From: an uncultured Gammaproteobacteria bacterium
GTDB taxonomy: Bacteria > Pseudomonadota > Gammaproteobacteria > Eutrophobiales > Eutrophobiaceae
Assembly: GCA_938084745.1 (NCBI GenBank)
Contig: CALKEZ010000003.1
Location: 1-52,387 of the forward strand
Reading direction: 5' to 3'
DNA length: 52,387 nucleotides
The notes beneath the pieces are model-generated. The model made no database searches. It was given only the letters and a program-made list of their open reading frames with translations, and was not told where the DNA came from. This document shows, in pieces, positions 24,869-33,955 of the stretch; positions within the stretch are counted from its first letter, which is position 1; every line of letters starts with the position of its first letter. Made by a program: the position numbers and the translations under genes.

Positions 24869-26806
24869 GTGTCTGAACATAAAATTTATGACGTACCTGA
24901 AAAAATTGCTAAGCATGCGCATATTAATGCCAAGCAATATCATGAAATGTATGAACGCTCTATTAATGATTCTGATGCCTTCTGGAGCGAACAGGCTGAT
25001 GAATTCTTAACCTGGTCAAAGCGGTGGGACAAGGTTCAGGAGTGGGATTATAACGATGTCAAAATTAACTGGTTTCTCGGTGGCAAACTAAACGTTTCTT
25101 ATAATTGTCTGGACAGACACCTAGAAAGTCGTGGCGATCAGGTTGCAATCATATGGGAAGGCGATGACCCTGAAGAAGATCGACAAATCACATACAAAGA
25201 ATTACATGAGGAAGTTTGTCGTTTTGCCAATGCATTAAAAGCAAGGGGTGTAAAAAAAGGGGATCGGGTTTGTCTGTATATGCCGATGATTCCTGAAGCT
25301 TCAGTTGCCATGTTGGCTTGCACACGTATAGGTGCAGTTCATTCTATTGTCTTTGGTGGGTTCTCTCCCGATGCGTTACGCGATCGTATCAATGATTCGG
25401 ATTGTAAAGTTGTTATTACCAGTGATTACAGTCTTCGAGGAAAGAAACAAATCCCGTTAAAGGCCAATGCTGATAAAGGTCTGGCGAATTGTCCAAATGT
25501 AAATACCTGCATTGTTGTTAAACGTACCGGCGGTGATATTGAATGGAATGATAATAGAGATGTCTGGTATCACGATGTTGTAGCCTCGGCATCGCCCGAT
25601 TGCTCACCGGAGGAAATGGATGCCGAAGACCCTCTGTTTATTCTATATACCTCTGGCTCAACCGGTAAACCTAAGGGTGTACTGCATACAACGGGTGGTT
25701 ATTTATTGTATTGCGCAATGACTCATAAGTATGTTTTCGATTACCAGAACGGCGAGGTCTATTGGTGTACTGCTGATGTGGGTTGGGTTACGGGTCATTC
25801 CTATATCGTTTATGGTCCTCTTGCCAATGGTGCCACCTCATTGATGTTTGAGGGCATACCCACCTTTCCGGATGCCAGTCGATTCTGGCAAGTTGTGGAC
25901 AAATGGAAAGTAAACTCATTTTATACCGCACCAACCGCTATACGTATGCTAATGGGGCAGGGTGATGATTTTGTCACAAAAACAGATCGCTCCAGTTTAC
26001 GTATTCTTGGATCAGTGGGAGAGCCAATAAACCCTGAAGCCTGGGAGTGGTATCACAACGTCGTCGGTAATGGTCAATGTCCCATAGTGGATACCTGGTG
26101 GCAAACCGAGACAGGCGGGCACCTCATCACACCATTGCCCGGCGCAACTCCATTAAAACCGGGCTCCGCTACTCTGCCATTCTTTGGTGTGGAGCCCTGT
26201 ATCGTAGATGAAAAAGGTGTTGAGATAGAAGGTGTTGGTGAGGGTGCACTATGCATTAAACGCCCATGGCCTGGTCAGATGCGTACCTTATATGGTGATC
26301 ACGATCGTTTTAAAGAAGCCTACTTTACGATGTTTCCTGGAAAATATTTTTCAGGCGATGGCGCACGCAGAGATGAAGATGGCTACTATTGGATTACGGG
26401 TCGTGTTGATGACGTGATCAATGTATCTGGTCATCGTATGGGCACAGCTGAAGTTGAAAGCGCACTAGTTCTTCATCATGCGGTTGCTGAAGCGGCTGTG
26501 GTCGGTTATCCACATGATATAAAAGGACAGGGTATTTATGCCTATGTCACATTGATGGCGGGTGTTGAACCGTCTGATGAATTACGTAAAGAACTGGTTC
26601 AGCATGTGAGAAAAGAAATCGGACCAATAGCCTCTCCGGATGTGATTCAATGGGCTCCCGGATTACCAAAAACGCGCTCTGGTAAAATTATGCGTCGTAT
26701 ACTCCGTAAAGTCGCAGCCAACGAACTCGATAGTCTAGGGGATACAAGTACGCTTGCCGATCCTGCTGTAGTGGATGATCTAATCGAAAACCGTGTTAAT
26801 AAATAG
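24869..26806 (+). CDS. acs: Acetyl-CoA synthetase
   Basis: Converts acetate, ATP and CoA to acetyl-CoA, AMP and pyrophosphate. The 645-residue ANL-superfamily enzyme starts at GTG behind a GGGGG ribosome site. Visible motifs are the P-loop-like [11 protein letters not shown] near residue 262, the WWQTETGG adenylate motif near 410, the [20 protein letters not shown] hinge near 510, and the C-terminal [11 protein letters not shown] with the regulatory, acetylatable lysine. ppa follows after 12 bases, so its pyrophosphate product can be removed at once. The upstream region holds an FNR-like box and a palindrome shared with phaP, linking acetate assimilation to PHA storage. Confidence 0.97.
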   Translation: MSEHKIYDVPEKIAKHAHINAKQYHEMYERSINDSDAFWSEQADEFLTWSKRWDKVQEWDYNDVKINWFLGGKLNVSYNCLDRHLESRGDQVAIIWEGDDPEEDRQITYKELHEEVCRFANALKARGVKKGDRVCLYMPMIPEASVAMLACTRIGAVHSIVFGGFSPDALRDRINDSDCKVVITSDYSLRGKKQIPLKANADKGLANCPNVNTCIVVKRTGGDIEWNDNRDVWYHDVVASASPDCSPEEMDAEDPLFILYTSGSTGKPKGVLHTTGGYLLYCAMTHKYVFDYQNGEVYWCTADVGWVTGHSYIVYGPLANGATSLMFEGIPTFPDASRFWQVVDKWKVNSFYTAPTAIRMLMGQGDDFVTKTDRSSLRILGSVGEPINPEAWEWYHNVVGNGQCPIVDTWWQTETGGHLITPLPGATPLKPGSATLPFFGVEPCIVDEKGVEIEGVGEGALCIKRPWPGQMRTLYGDHDRFKEAYFTMFPGKYFSGDGARRDEDGYYWITGRVDDVINVSGHRMGTAEVESALVLHHAVAEAAVVGYPHDIKGQGIYAYVTLMAGVEPSDELRKELVQHVRKEIGPIASPDVIQWAPGLPKTRSGKIMRRILRKVAANELDSLGDTSTLADPAVVDDLIENRVNK

Positions 26807-26818
26807 TAAGGAACTTTA

Positions 26819-27367
26819 ATGAATCTAGATAGAGTTAGCGCAGGCAAAAACCCGCCGCATGAAGTAAACGTTGTTGTTGAAATCCCCATTCATGGTCCAC
26901 CGGTAAAATATGAATTGGATAAAGAAAGTGGTGCAATGTTTGTTGACCGTTTTCTTAATACGTCAATGCATTACCCGTGCAACTATGGGTATATTCCAAA
27001 GACGCTGGCAAAAGATGGTGACCCGGTCGATGTGATCATTATGACTCCTATGCCAATAATTCATGGCGCAGTCGTGCCTTGCCGACCCATTGGTGTATTG
27101 AAAATGACGGATGAGGCGGGCGATGATAGTAAGCTTATGGTTGTTCCGATTGATTCGGTCTCAAAATTTAATCGTAATATTAATTCCTATAAGGATGTGC
27201 AGCCTGCGTTGCTAGATCAAATCACTCACTTTTTTGAGCATTATAAGGATCTCGAACCTAATAAATGGGTGAAAATTGATGGTTGGTATGAAGTAGAGCA
27301 AGCTAAGTCAGAGATAATCGAGGCTATGGATGCCTATGTCAACTCCCCTGAAGAACTGCATTATTAA
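26819..27367 (+). CDS. ppa: Inorganic pyrophosphatase, family I
   Basis: Hydrolyses pyrophosphate to phosphate in the cytoplasm. The 182-residue protein has the family signature around residues 56-80: PCNYGYIPKT followed by DGDPVDVI, whose aspartates bind Mg2+. It also has VKIDGWYEVEQAK near the end. Length is near the usual 175-180 of family I enzymes. It sits 12 bases after acs and ends in a terminator, so the two form an operon in which Ppa pulls the acetate-activation reaction forward. The ribosome site is AAGGAA. Confidence 0.96.
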   Translation: MNLDRVSAGKNPPHEVNVVVEIPIHGPPVKYELDKESGAMFVDRFLNTSMHYPCNYGYIPKTLAKDGDPVDVIIMTPMPIIHGAVVPCRPIGVLKMTDEAGDDSKLMVVPIDSVSKFNRNINSYKDVQPALLDQITHFFEHYKDLEPNKWVKIDGWYEVEQAKSEIIEAMDAYVNSPEELHY

Positions 27368-27385
27368 CAATAACTTGTATAAAAA

Positions 27386-27420
27386 ATAGACACGTATTTT
27401 GTTGAGAAATGCGTGTCTAT
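27386..27420 (+). terminator. Terminator after ppa
   Basis: A 14-bp stem ATAGACACGTATTT / AAATGCGTGTCTAT with one G-U pair and a 7-base loop. Downstream on the plus strand the T-tract is interrupted (AGCTTTCTT). On the minus strand a T-run (TTTTTT) follows directly, but no minus-strand gene ends here. Confidence 0.65.
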
Positions 27421-27470
27421 AGCTTTCTTGTCCCCACATTCATCGCGATAAATCTTTTATAAAATAGCTG

Positions 27471-27525
27471 TTGACATCTTTTTACGCCTGAGATATGTTG
27501 CATTGCAATATGTTGCGCTGCACAA
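27471..27525 (+). promoter_or_regulatory. phaP promoter with overlapping PhaR-like operators
   Basis: Consensus -35 TTGACA (27471-27476), 17 bases, -10 TATGTT (27494-27499). A dyad ATGTTGCA-T-TGCAATAT (27495-27511) covers the -10 and start point. A second ATGTTGC begins at 27510, 15 bases later, continuing as GCTGCACAA. A bound protein would block RNA polymerase. Repression of phasin genes by PhaR through TGC/GCA dyads is known in other PHA producers. Confidence 0.6.
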
Positions 27526-27580
27526 TTTATTTCATCAGCGTTAGTTAACATTTAAATACAAATCTGACAGGAGATATAAA

Positions 27581-27973
27581 ATGCAAAACGAAATTATTGA
27601 AAAAATGACAGAAGCCGGCAAATCATCATATGCGACTATGCAAGAACTAGGTGCGATAAACAGCAAAGTATTGAAAAATTTATCAGAGTTGCAGATGGGA
27701 TTTGCGACCTACACTATCGAATCTGGTGTTGAGTTCGTAAAAACATTGAGCTCAGCAACCAACTATAAAGATTTGATGTCAGTTGAAACGGAGTATGCAA
27801 CCGAATACGGCACAAAAGTAATGGAATTGAGCAGCAAGACGGCTGATGTTCTGACCGAGACGCGTGATGATGTTGTTAGCTTGTTTGAAAAAAGCATTGA
27901 AAACGTGGCAGTAGAACCAAAACCAGCAACAAAGCCAGCAGCAAAGCGCAGCAGCAAGAAAGCGGCGGCGTAG
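27581..27973 (+). CDS. phaP: Phasin family granule-coat protein
   Basis: A 130-residue protein that coats polyhydroxyalkanoate granules. Most of it is amphipathic helix with the phasin pattern: MQELGAINSKVLKNLSELQ near residue 20, then the long helical segment to residue 110. The C-terminus is a short Lys/Ala/Pro-rich tail (KPAAKRSSKKAAA), a type seen in phasins that touch nucleic acid. It has its own repressible promoter and its own terminator, upstream of phaE-phaC. The call rests on helical pattern, size and context. Confidence 0.82.
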   Translation: MQNEIIEKMTEAGKSSYATMQELGAINSKVLKNLSELQMGFATYTIESGVEFVKTLSSATNYKDLMSVETEYATEYGTKVMELSSKTADVLTETRDDVVSLFEKSIENVAVEPKPATKPAAKRSSKKAAA

Positions 27974-28005
27974 TTCGATAAGTATTAAAATCCTCTTCTA
28001 GAATG

Positions 28006-28042
28006 ACCCGTATAGCCTAATCAGTTATGCGGGTTTTTTTTT
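28006..28042 (+). terminator. Intrinsic terminator of phaP
   Basis: A 9-bp stem ACCCGTATA / TATGCGGGT (one G-T wobble) with an 11-base loop, followed by nine T (28034-28042). Confidence 0.9.
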
Positions 28043-28161
28043 GAGATAATAATCTAGAAAGCTGGATGGTAATTGTATAGCTGTGGTAATTTGTTAGAGA
28101 GTTATTATTGATTTACCGTTTGTTTCAGAATGTAAAATACACAGATATAAGAGAAATTAAT

Positions 28162-29334
28162 ATGAGTAATAAAAAACAATCGCCATTTGAAGATATCGAT
28201 TGGTCGGAGATTCAGAAAAAATATATAGACGCACTTAGTGCATTCAATACTCCCAAACAGCCTATGGAATCTGCCTGGGTAAATGCGATGGATGATTGGT
28301 GGAAAATGACCAAACCAAAATCGCCATTTGAAGGTGCAAATACATTTGAAAAGATTCTTGAGCAGAGTCGTAATTATTATTACATGACCGAACAGTTTTC
28401 AAAATTGGTCGATGGTATCAATAAGCTGAAGAATAATAATGAAAATATCGCCTCTTTCATTAATGGATCCTTTAAAGACTTCGATCCTTCATTTTTCCAA
28501 GGCAATAATAATTTCAATTGGAACAGCATTGCTGAAAATTGCACGCAACAGTTTGATTTTATGAAGTCTGCTTTTTCCAATTCATCAATGTTTTCTGGTG
28601 AAATGGGTAATGGTTCTATCCCGGGTATGGGCAACATTGCCGAGCAATTTCTGTCCAGTCCGGGACTTGGTTATAGTCGTGAGGCACAGGATAAAATCAA
28701 ACTTGCCATTAAATTATGGTCAGAGTTTCAGGAAAATTATCGCGAATACCAGACCGTAATGGCAGGACTGAATCAGACTGCTATGGAATTGATGCGTAAT
28801 CGACTTCTCGAAATGACTAGCAATGGCGAGGAAATTAATTCAATGCGTCAGATCTATGATCTATGGGTTGAATCAAATGAAAAAGTCTATGGCGATTATG
28901 TCTATACAGAAGAGTATTCTGAGTTAAATGGTCGTTTGGTAAATTCGATGATGGCGTTCAAGAAACAAAGCCAGAATATTACTGAAGATACATTGTCTTC
29001 AATGAATATCCCCACAACAAGTTCTGTTGATGAACTGGCACGAAGACATTATGAATTACGCAAGCAAATCAAGGCAATGCAAGCAGAAATAAATATGCTT
29101 AAAAAACAGGCGCAACAAAAAAATACCAAGCTGGCTGTTGCTAAAAAAGAAGCAAAACCTGTGAACAGAAGAAAAAAGAAAGCAAAAAAATCGACTGTTA
29201 CAAATGTTGTAGAACTTAAACAGAAAAAGACAAAAACAAAAACAGAAAATAATGATAAGTCGAATAGAAAAAAAGAAAAGAAAAATACAAAATCAACATC
29301 AGCCGATAAAGGCATGATTGAATTAAAATTCTGA
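28162..29334 (+). CDS. phaE: Class III PHA synthase subunit PhaE
   Basis: Non-catalytic partner of PhaC in class III polyhydroxyalkanoate synthase. The start chosen is the ATG of MSNKKQSPFED (28162) with AAGAGAAA upstream; the frame is open 18 codons further but with no ribosome site. The 390-residue protein has the PhaE features PMESAWVNAMDDWWKM near residue 35, the central ELMRNRLLEM helix and a YEL-type coiled-coil near 295. The last 60 residues are an unusual lysine-rich tail (NRRKKKAKKS, KQKKTKTKTE). phaC follows after 15 bases. The family call is supported by size, position and the partner gene. Confidence 0.88.
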   Translation: MSNKKQSPFEDIDWSEIQKKYIDALSAFNTPKQPMESAWVNAMDDWWKMTKPKSPFEGANTFEKILEQSRNYYYMTEQFSKLVDGINKLKNNNENIASFINGSFKDFDPSFFQGNNNFNWNSIAENCTQQFDFMKSAFSNSSMFSGEMGNGSIPGMGNIAEQFLSSPGLGYSREAQDKIKLAIKLWSEFQENYREYQTVMAGLNQTAMELMRNRLLEMTSNGEEINSMRQIYDLWVESNEKVYGDYVYTEEYSELNGRLVNSMMAFKKQSQNITEDTLSSMNIPTTSSVDELARRHYELRKQIKAMQAEINMLKKQAQQKNTKLAVAKKEAKPVNRRKKKAKKSTVTNVVELKQKKTKTKTENNDKSNRKKEKKNTKSTSADKGMIELKF

Positions 29335-29349
29335 ATGCTGGAGTAACTA

Positions 29350-30417
29350 ATGAACCCATTCAATATAAAACCTGACGAAGTTGTGAATGAGATTCACGCA
29401 TTTAATTCCAAATTAGCACAAGGTTTTAATACCTTGAGTGAATTGGGTGAAATTGAAGTAGGAGTGTCTGAAAAAGAACCGGTATACAAGGAAGATAACC
29501 TCGTTTTATATCATTTCAAGTCGCGCACAAAAACACAGAATCCGATCCCGTTGTTGATCGTTTACGCGCTCGTTAATCGACCCTATATGGCAGACTTGCA
29601 AGATGGGCGATCAATGATCCAGGGACTGCTTGATGAAGGTGTCGATGTTTATCTGATTGATTGGGGATATCCTGATAGTGCCGATAAATTTTTAACGCTG
29701 GATGATTACATCAATGGTTATATTGATCGTTGCGTCGATGTTATCTGTGAAAAAAATGAGCTGAAAAAAATTAATTTACTGGGTATATGCCAGGGTGGTG
29801 CTTTCAGTCTTTGTTACACAGCATTGCATCAGGAAAAAGTAAAAAACCTTATTACTACAGTTACACCCGTCGACTTCCATACTAAAAATGATTTATTAAG
29901 TCATATGGTCAAGGATCTCGATATAGACCAGATAGTCGACACCATGGGAAATATCCCGGGTGAAATTCTAAATGCAACTTTTCTTAGTATAAAACCTTAT
30001 ACCCTGATGGGGCAAAAGTATGTTGATCTGGTAAGTATACTGGACGACAAACAAAAAACGATGAACTTTATGCGGATGGAAAAATGGATTTTTGATAGTC
30101 CCGATCTGGCTGGTGAAGCTTATCGTGAATTTATAAAACAGTTTTATCAACAAAATGGACTTGTAAAAGGTACGGTCAAGATTGGTGATGATGTCGTTGA
30201 CCTCGGTAAGGTTACTATTCCTATTCTGAATATCTATGCCAGAGACGACCATCTTGTGCCACCAGATGCTTCAAGAGCATTGGAAGGCTGTGTAGGATCT
30301 AAAGATTACCAATCGCTTGAATTCCCCGGCGGGCACATTGGAATTTATGTCAGCGGTAAAGCACAAAAAATGATCCCGCCTTCGGTTGCTAAATGGTTAG
30401 ATGAAAGGAAGAAATAA
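29350..30417 (+). CDS. phaC: Class III PHA synthase catalytic subunit PhaC
   Basis: Polymerises 3-hydroxyacyl-CoA into PHA at the granule surface. At 355 residues it has class III length. The lipase-like box GICQGG carries the nucleophile Cys147, with Asp300 (ARDDHLVP) and His329 (PGGHIGIYVSG) completing the triad; these match Allochromatium PhaC positions within two residues. It is co-transcribed with phaE. The monomer-supply genes phaA and phaB are not in the window. Acetyl-CoA from the neighbouring Acs would be the natural carbon source. Confidence 0.96.
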   Translation: MNPFNIKPDEVVNEIHAFNSKLAQGFNTLSELGEIEVGVSEKEPVYKEDNLVLYHFKSRTKTQNPIPLLIVYALVNRPYMADLQDGRSMIQGLLDEGVDVYLIDWGYPDSADKFLTLDDYINGYIDRCVDVICEKNELKKINLLGICQGGAFSLCYTALHQEKVKNLITTVTPVDFHTKNDLLSHMVKDLDIDQIVDTMGNIPGEILNATFLSIKPYTLMGQKYVDLVSILDDKQKTMNFMRMEKWIFDSPDLAGEAYREFIKQFYQQNGLVKGTVKIGDDVVDLGKVTIPILNIYARDDHLVPPDASRALEGCVGSKDYQSLEFPGGHIGIYVSGKAQKMIPPSVAKWLDERKK

Positions 30418-30516
30418 ATAGAAAAACCGGCTTAGTCAACGATACATAAAAGCCAGGCGTTGGAATTTTTGCATTGGCCAGTTAAAAATATCTTTTCAGT
30501 TATATAAACGGCAATG

Positions 30517-32181
30517 TTATCGGGAACAGATTCGGGATAATGCTTTTTCGGCATGTTCATCGCCTTGTGCCGCGGCGAGTTCATACCATTTTTTTGCCTC
30601 ATCAAGATTTTTAGTAATGCCGCGACCCTTGGCGTATATAACGCCAAGGTTATATTGTGCTTTTGGATGGCCTTGCTCGGCTGCTTTTCTAAACCAGTGA
30701 AAGGCTTCTGTGTCATTACGTGTTACACCCTGTCCCTTACCATACATATAAGCCAGTTTCATCTGCGCCAGTGTATGGCCTTTGGCCGATGCTTTTTCAT
30801 ACCATTCATATGCTTCGGTCAAGTTTTCCTCGATACCAGTACCTTTATTTAACATTTCTGCAACCTTGAATTCGGCATTAGTATTTCCCTGTTCCGCCGC
30901 TTTTCTAAACCAGAGGTAGGCAAGTTCATTATCCTTTTCGGTACCAATACCTTTGCTATACATCAGGCCCAGTGCATATTGGGAACTCTCATCGCCCTGT
31001 TCTGCCGCTAATTGATACCACTGTATGGCTTGATGATAGTCCTGTTCGACGCCCCTGCCTTTGGCATACATCAGTGCAAGATTATATTGGGAGTTTATAT
31101 GGTTATTATCCGCAGCTTGCCGGTACCATTTAAGAGCAGTGGCTTCATCTTTTTCGGTTTTTATACCCTTTGCGTAAATAAAGGCGAGTTTTGATTGTGC
31201 GCTTACATCGCCAGATTCGGCAGTGCTGATAAGTTGTTCAATTATAGAATTGTCATCATTGACAGTATTGCGCGTAGTATTATCACGGCGATCAAATGTC
31301 GCTGTCCATTCAGCCATTGTTTGCGGCCTGTCTTGCGGTCGGAATTGCAGAGCGTAATCAATACCTTTCAGAAAGTCCTCAGAATAGCCCTCCACCGCAA
31401 TTTCTGTGATTGATACATAAGTATCACTGTTAATCTGTGCAATTGCCGCACTTCTATCCACGGCATCCGTCGGCGCAATACCACTTATCGCCCTATACAT
31501 TGTTGCGCCCATCGAATAGATATCGGTCCAGGCGCCCTGTGCTTCCTCGCTAGTGTTATATTGTTCTATCGGGGCATAACCACGTGAAAATATGCTGGTT
31601 AATGATTGTTCGCCTTGTCCCAATGAAGTTCTGGCTGAGCCAAAATCAAGTAAAACAGGATCGCCGTCAACACGCAGAAAAATATTAGCAGGTTTGATGT
31701 CGCGATGGATAAAACCAGCTGCGTGCACCACTTTCATGCCATCGACAATAGGAAAAATTATCGTTTTAAGATCTTGTTCGCTGACCGTTTTGCGACGGTT
31801 CAAAATTTCTTGGAACGTTTCACCAAGCTCATATTCCATCACCATATAGGCCGTGTTATTGGCCTCAAATACATTTCGGACCTGAACAATATTCGGGTGC
31901 TTAAATTGTCCCAGGGTACGAGCTTCTTCCAGAAACCGCTCCAAACCCCAGTAGTATCTTTCATGGTGTTCATCGGAAACGGGAGATACGGTGCCGCTTT
32001 TTGTCCGTATTGCAAGATCAACCGGCAGGTACTCCTTGATGGCGACTTCATGGCCCAGATTAAGATCTTGGGCGAGATAAGTTATACCAAAGCCACCTTG
32101 GCCCAGTATGTCTCGAATCTCGTACCAGTGTAGTTTTTTGCCGGTCTTGAGCGCGTTCAGATGCCGCTGTTTTTCACTCAT
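30517..32181 (-). CDS. Serine/threonine protein kinase with six Sel1 repeats
   Basis: A 554-residue soluble protein. Residues about 18-285 form a Hanks-type kinase: glycine loop GQGGFGITY, lysine in VAIKEYLP, catalytic loop HRDIKPANIF, metal site LDFGSAR, and an activation segment ending in the GYAPIEQY block. The kinase looks active. From about residue 325 six Sel1 repeats (36 residues, pattern A-x-x-x-LA-x-MY-x-KG-x-G) build a solenoid for protein binding. No transmembrane helix is visible. It converges on phaC with a 99-base gap. The target is unknown; a link to PHA is only positional. Confidence 0.9.
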   Translation of the reverse strand: MSEKQRHLNALKTGKKLHWYEIRDILGQGGFGITYLAQDLNLGHEVAIKEYLPVDLAIRTKSGTVSPVSDEHHERYYWGLERFLEEARTLGQFKHPNIVQVRNVFEANNTAYMVMEYELGETFQEILNRRKTVSEQDLKTIIFPIVDGMKVVHAAGFIHRDIKPANIFLRVDGDPVLLDFGSARTSLGQGEQSLTSIFSRGYAPIEQYNTSEEAQGAWTDIYSMGATMYRAISGIAPTDAVDRSAAIAQINSDTYVSITEIAVEGYSEDFLKGIDYALQFRPQDRPQTMAEWTATFDRRDNTTRNTVNDDNSIIEQLISTAESGDVSAQSKLAFIYAKGIKTEKDEATALKWYRQAADNNHINSQYNLALMYAKGRGVEQDYHQAIQWYQLAAEQGDESSQYALGLMYSKGIGTEKDNELAYLWFRKAAEQGNTNAEFKVAEMLNKGTGIEENLTEAYEWYEKASAKGHTLAQMKLAYMYGKGQGVTRNDTEAFHWFRKAAEQGHPKAQYNLGVIYAKGRGITKNLDEAKKWYELAAAQGDEHAEKALSRICSR

Positions 32182-32302
32182 TTAGGGTGATGATCCTGCC
32201 AAATGAAATCTTTAATTAAATTTATCTTTATATATATCCGTCAAGGTTAGCACCACAATATAATAAATCACATTAAAAATACCATGTTACGTTATTTAAT
32301 CC

Positions 32303-32650
32303 CTATAAAATCAAGTAGATCGTGTTGTCGATAATTTCATTTTCAATTGTTTGAAGTCGGTCCCCAACACAGGGGCCATGTATACAAACACCATTTCCAA
32401 TCGTAAATAGAGCTCCATGCATAGCACATTGAATGAATTCAGACTGACTATCGAGAAACTGGTGAGGGATCCAGTCAAGATTAACACCCGTATGTGGGCA
32501 GCGATTGAGGTAGCTGACGACCTCATGCTCATGATAAATAAGCAGGCATTGGACCAGACAACCATCTATCGTCTTCTCCCAACCATAGCTAGTAGCCAGC
32601 TGTAATTCCACTAACTCGCAGATCCGGTATTTTTTCTTGTTAGATTTCAT
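32303..32650 (-). CDS. Small Rieske-type [2Fe-2S] protein
   Basis: A 115-residue single-domain Rieske protein. The cluster ligands are intact: CPHTG at residues 51-53 (Cys51, His53) and CAMHGA at 75-78 (Cys75, His78), with GVCIHGPCVG downstream. Such stand-alone proteins resemble the ferredoxin components of dioxygenases and the small subunit of nitrite reductases (NirD). No oxygenase or reductase gene is nearby, so the partner is unknown. No signal peptide; probably cytoplasmic. It is divergent from carA and lies 121 bases from the kinase gene on the same strand. Confidence 0.82.
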   Translation of the reverse strand: MKSNKKKYRICELVELQLATSYGWEKTIDGCLVQCLLIYHEHEVVSYLNRCPHTGVNLDWIPHQFLDSQSEFIQCAMHGALFTIGNGVCIHGPCVGDRLQTIENEIIDNTIYLIL

Positions 32651-32669
32651 CTCAAATCCGTTAACTGAA

Positions 32670-32699
32670 TAGACACTTTATGCTGCGTTACAGTATAAT
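32670..32699 (+). promoter_or_regulatory. Promoter upstream of the carA leader
   Basis: TAGACA (32670-32675), 18 bases, and a perfect -10 TATAAT (32694-32699). The start would be near 32706, ten bases before an intrinsic terminator and 110 bases before carA. It is the best promoter in the rieske-carA gap. Confidence 0.6.
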
Positions 32700-32715
32700 C
32701 CTTTTCCAATTCTGC

Positions 32716-32745
32716 GGGAGTAGCCACACGGTTACTCCCTTTTTT
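32716..32745 (+). terminator. Intrinsic terminator in the carA leader (possible attenuator)
   Basis: A 10-bp stem GGGAGTAGCC / GGTTACTCCC with a 4-base ACAC loop, followed by six T. It faces carA, and no plus-strand gene ends upstream: the preceding gene is on the other strand. A second hairpin (ACACCACATA / TATG-TT-TGGTGT, 32757-32790) lies between it and the carA ribosome site. This suggests leader control of carAB. Confidence 0.75.
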
Positions 32746-32815
32746 ATGTACAGAGCACACCACATAGGTATAAACACATATGTTTGGTGTCGTAACGTAT
32801 TAGAGGTGTCACTTT

Positions 32816-33949
32816 TTGACAGATAATGCCCTACTAGCCCTTGAAGATGGCTCATTGTTTTACGGTACTTCAATCGGTATCGATGGTGAGGCTATTGGAG
32901 AAGTTGTCTTTAATACCGCAATAACCGGTTATCAAGAGATACTTACCGATCCTTCCTATTACAAACAAATAGTTACTCTGACGCATCCACACATTGGCAA
33001 TGTGGGCACGAACCCCGAAGACGAGGAATCACACAAGGTCTTTCTGAGTGGATTGATCATCCGTGACTTACCACTTGTGATGAGTAACTGGCGTGCCGAT
33101 GAAAATCTGGGTGACTATCTTGTCAGACATAATATCGTTGCCATTGCCGGTATTGATACGCGTCAACTTACCCGTCACTTACGCAAGCATGGAGCAATGA
33201 AAGCCTGTGTCGTTGCTGGCAATAATATTGATGCTGAGAAAGCCGTAACCACCGCAAAATCATTCGCTGGTCTGGTGGGAATGGATCTGGCAAAGGAAGT
33301 ATCAACCGCATCAGCTTATCAATGGACTGAAGGGACATGGAGCCTTGAAAATGGAATAACACCCTTTTCCGGTAAAAGAGAATGGCGTGTTATAGCTTAT
33401 GATTTTGGCGTAAAGCGAAACATATTACGGATACTTGCCGACCTGGGTTGTGATGTAACTGTTGTCCCGGCACAAACACCGGCAGGTGAAGTATTGGCTG
33501 CAAAACCAGATGGCGTGTTTTTATCTAACGGGCCGGGTGATCCGGACCCATGTGATTATGCCATCACTGCTATCAAGGAAATTATTACAACAGGCATGCC
33601 GGTATTTGGTATCTGTCTTGGCCATCAATTACTTTCGTTAGCATTAGGCGCGAAAACAATCAAAATGAAATTTGGTCATCATGGTGCAAATCACCCGGTA
33701 CAATCCTTAGCCAGCGAACAGGTATTGATAACCAGCCAAAATCATGGTTTTGCGGTTGATGAAAATAGCTTGCCCGATTGCCTGAGCACGACGCATCGAT
33801 CTTTATTCGATGGTTCTTTGCAAGGCGTACATCATAACGAACTTCCTGTGTTTGGTTTTCAAGGACACCCGGAAGCGAGTCCTGGCCCACATGACTTAAA
33901 ACCACTGTTCAATCATTTCATTGAATTAATGCAAGCAAATAAAACGTAA
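32816..33949 (+). CDS. carA: Carbamoyl-phosphate synthase small subunit
   Basis: Glutaminase subunit of carbamoyl-phosphate synthase, feeding pyrimidine and arginine synthesis. The start is TTG ([15 protein letters not shown]) with AGAGG nine bases upstream, matching the conserved N-terminus. The 377-residue protein has the N-terminal CPSase domain and, from about residue 190, a class I glutaminase with [13 protein letters not shown] (nucleophile Cys) and the [13 protein letters not shown] histidine/glutamate end. carB begins six bases after the stop. The leader carries a terminator-like hairpin. Confidence 0.97.
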   Translation: MTDNALLALEDGSLFYGTSIGIDGEAIGEVVFNTAITGYQEILTDPSYYKQIVTLTHPHIGNVGTNPEDEESHKVFLSGLIIRDLPLVMSNWRADENLGDYLVRHNIVAIAGIDTRQLTRHLRKHGAMKACVVAGNNIDAEKAVTTAKSFAGLVGMDLAKEVSTASAYQWTEGTWSLENGITPFSGKREWRVIAYDFGVKRNILRILADLGCDVTVVPAQTPAGEVLAAKPDGVFLSNGPGDPDPCDYAITAIKEIITTGMPVFGICLGHQLLSLALGAKTIKMKFGHHGANHPVQSLASEQVLITSQNHGFAVDENSLPDCLSTTHRSLFDGSLQGVHHNELPVFGFQGHPEASPGPHDLKPLFNHFIELMQANKT

Positions 33950-33955
33950 TTACCC

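Noticed and set aside
28108..28161. Longer N-terminus for PhaE starting at TTG 28108
   Set aside because: The extension lacks a ribosome site and resembles promoter sequence; the internal ATG with AAGAGAAA fits better.
30418..30516. Possible terminator between convergent phaC and the kinase gene
   Set aside because: No stem of useful length with a T-run was found on either strand.
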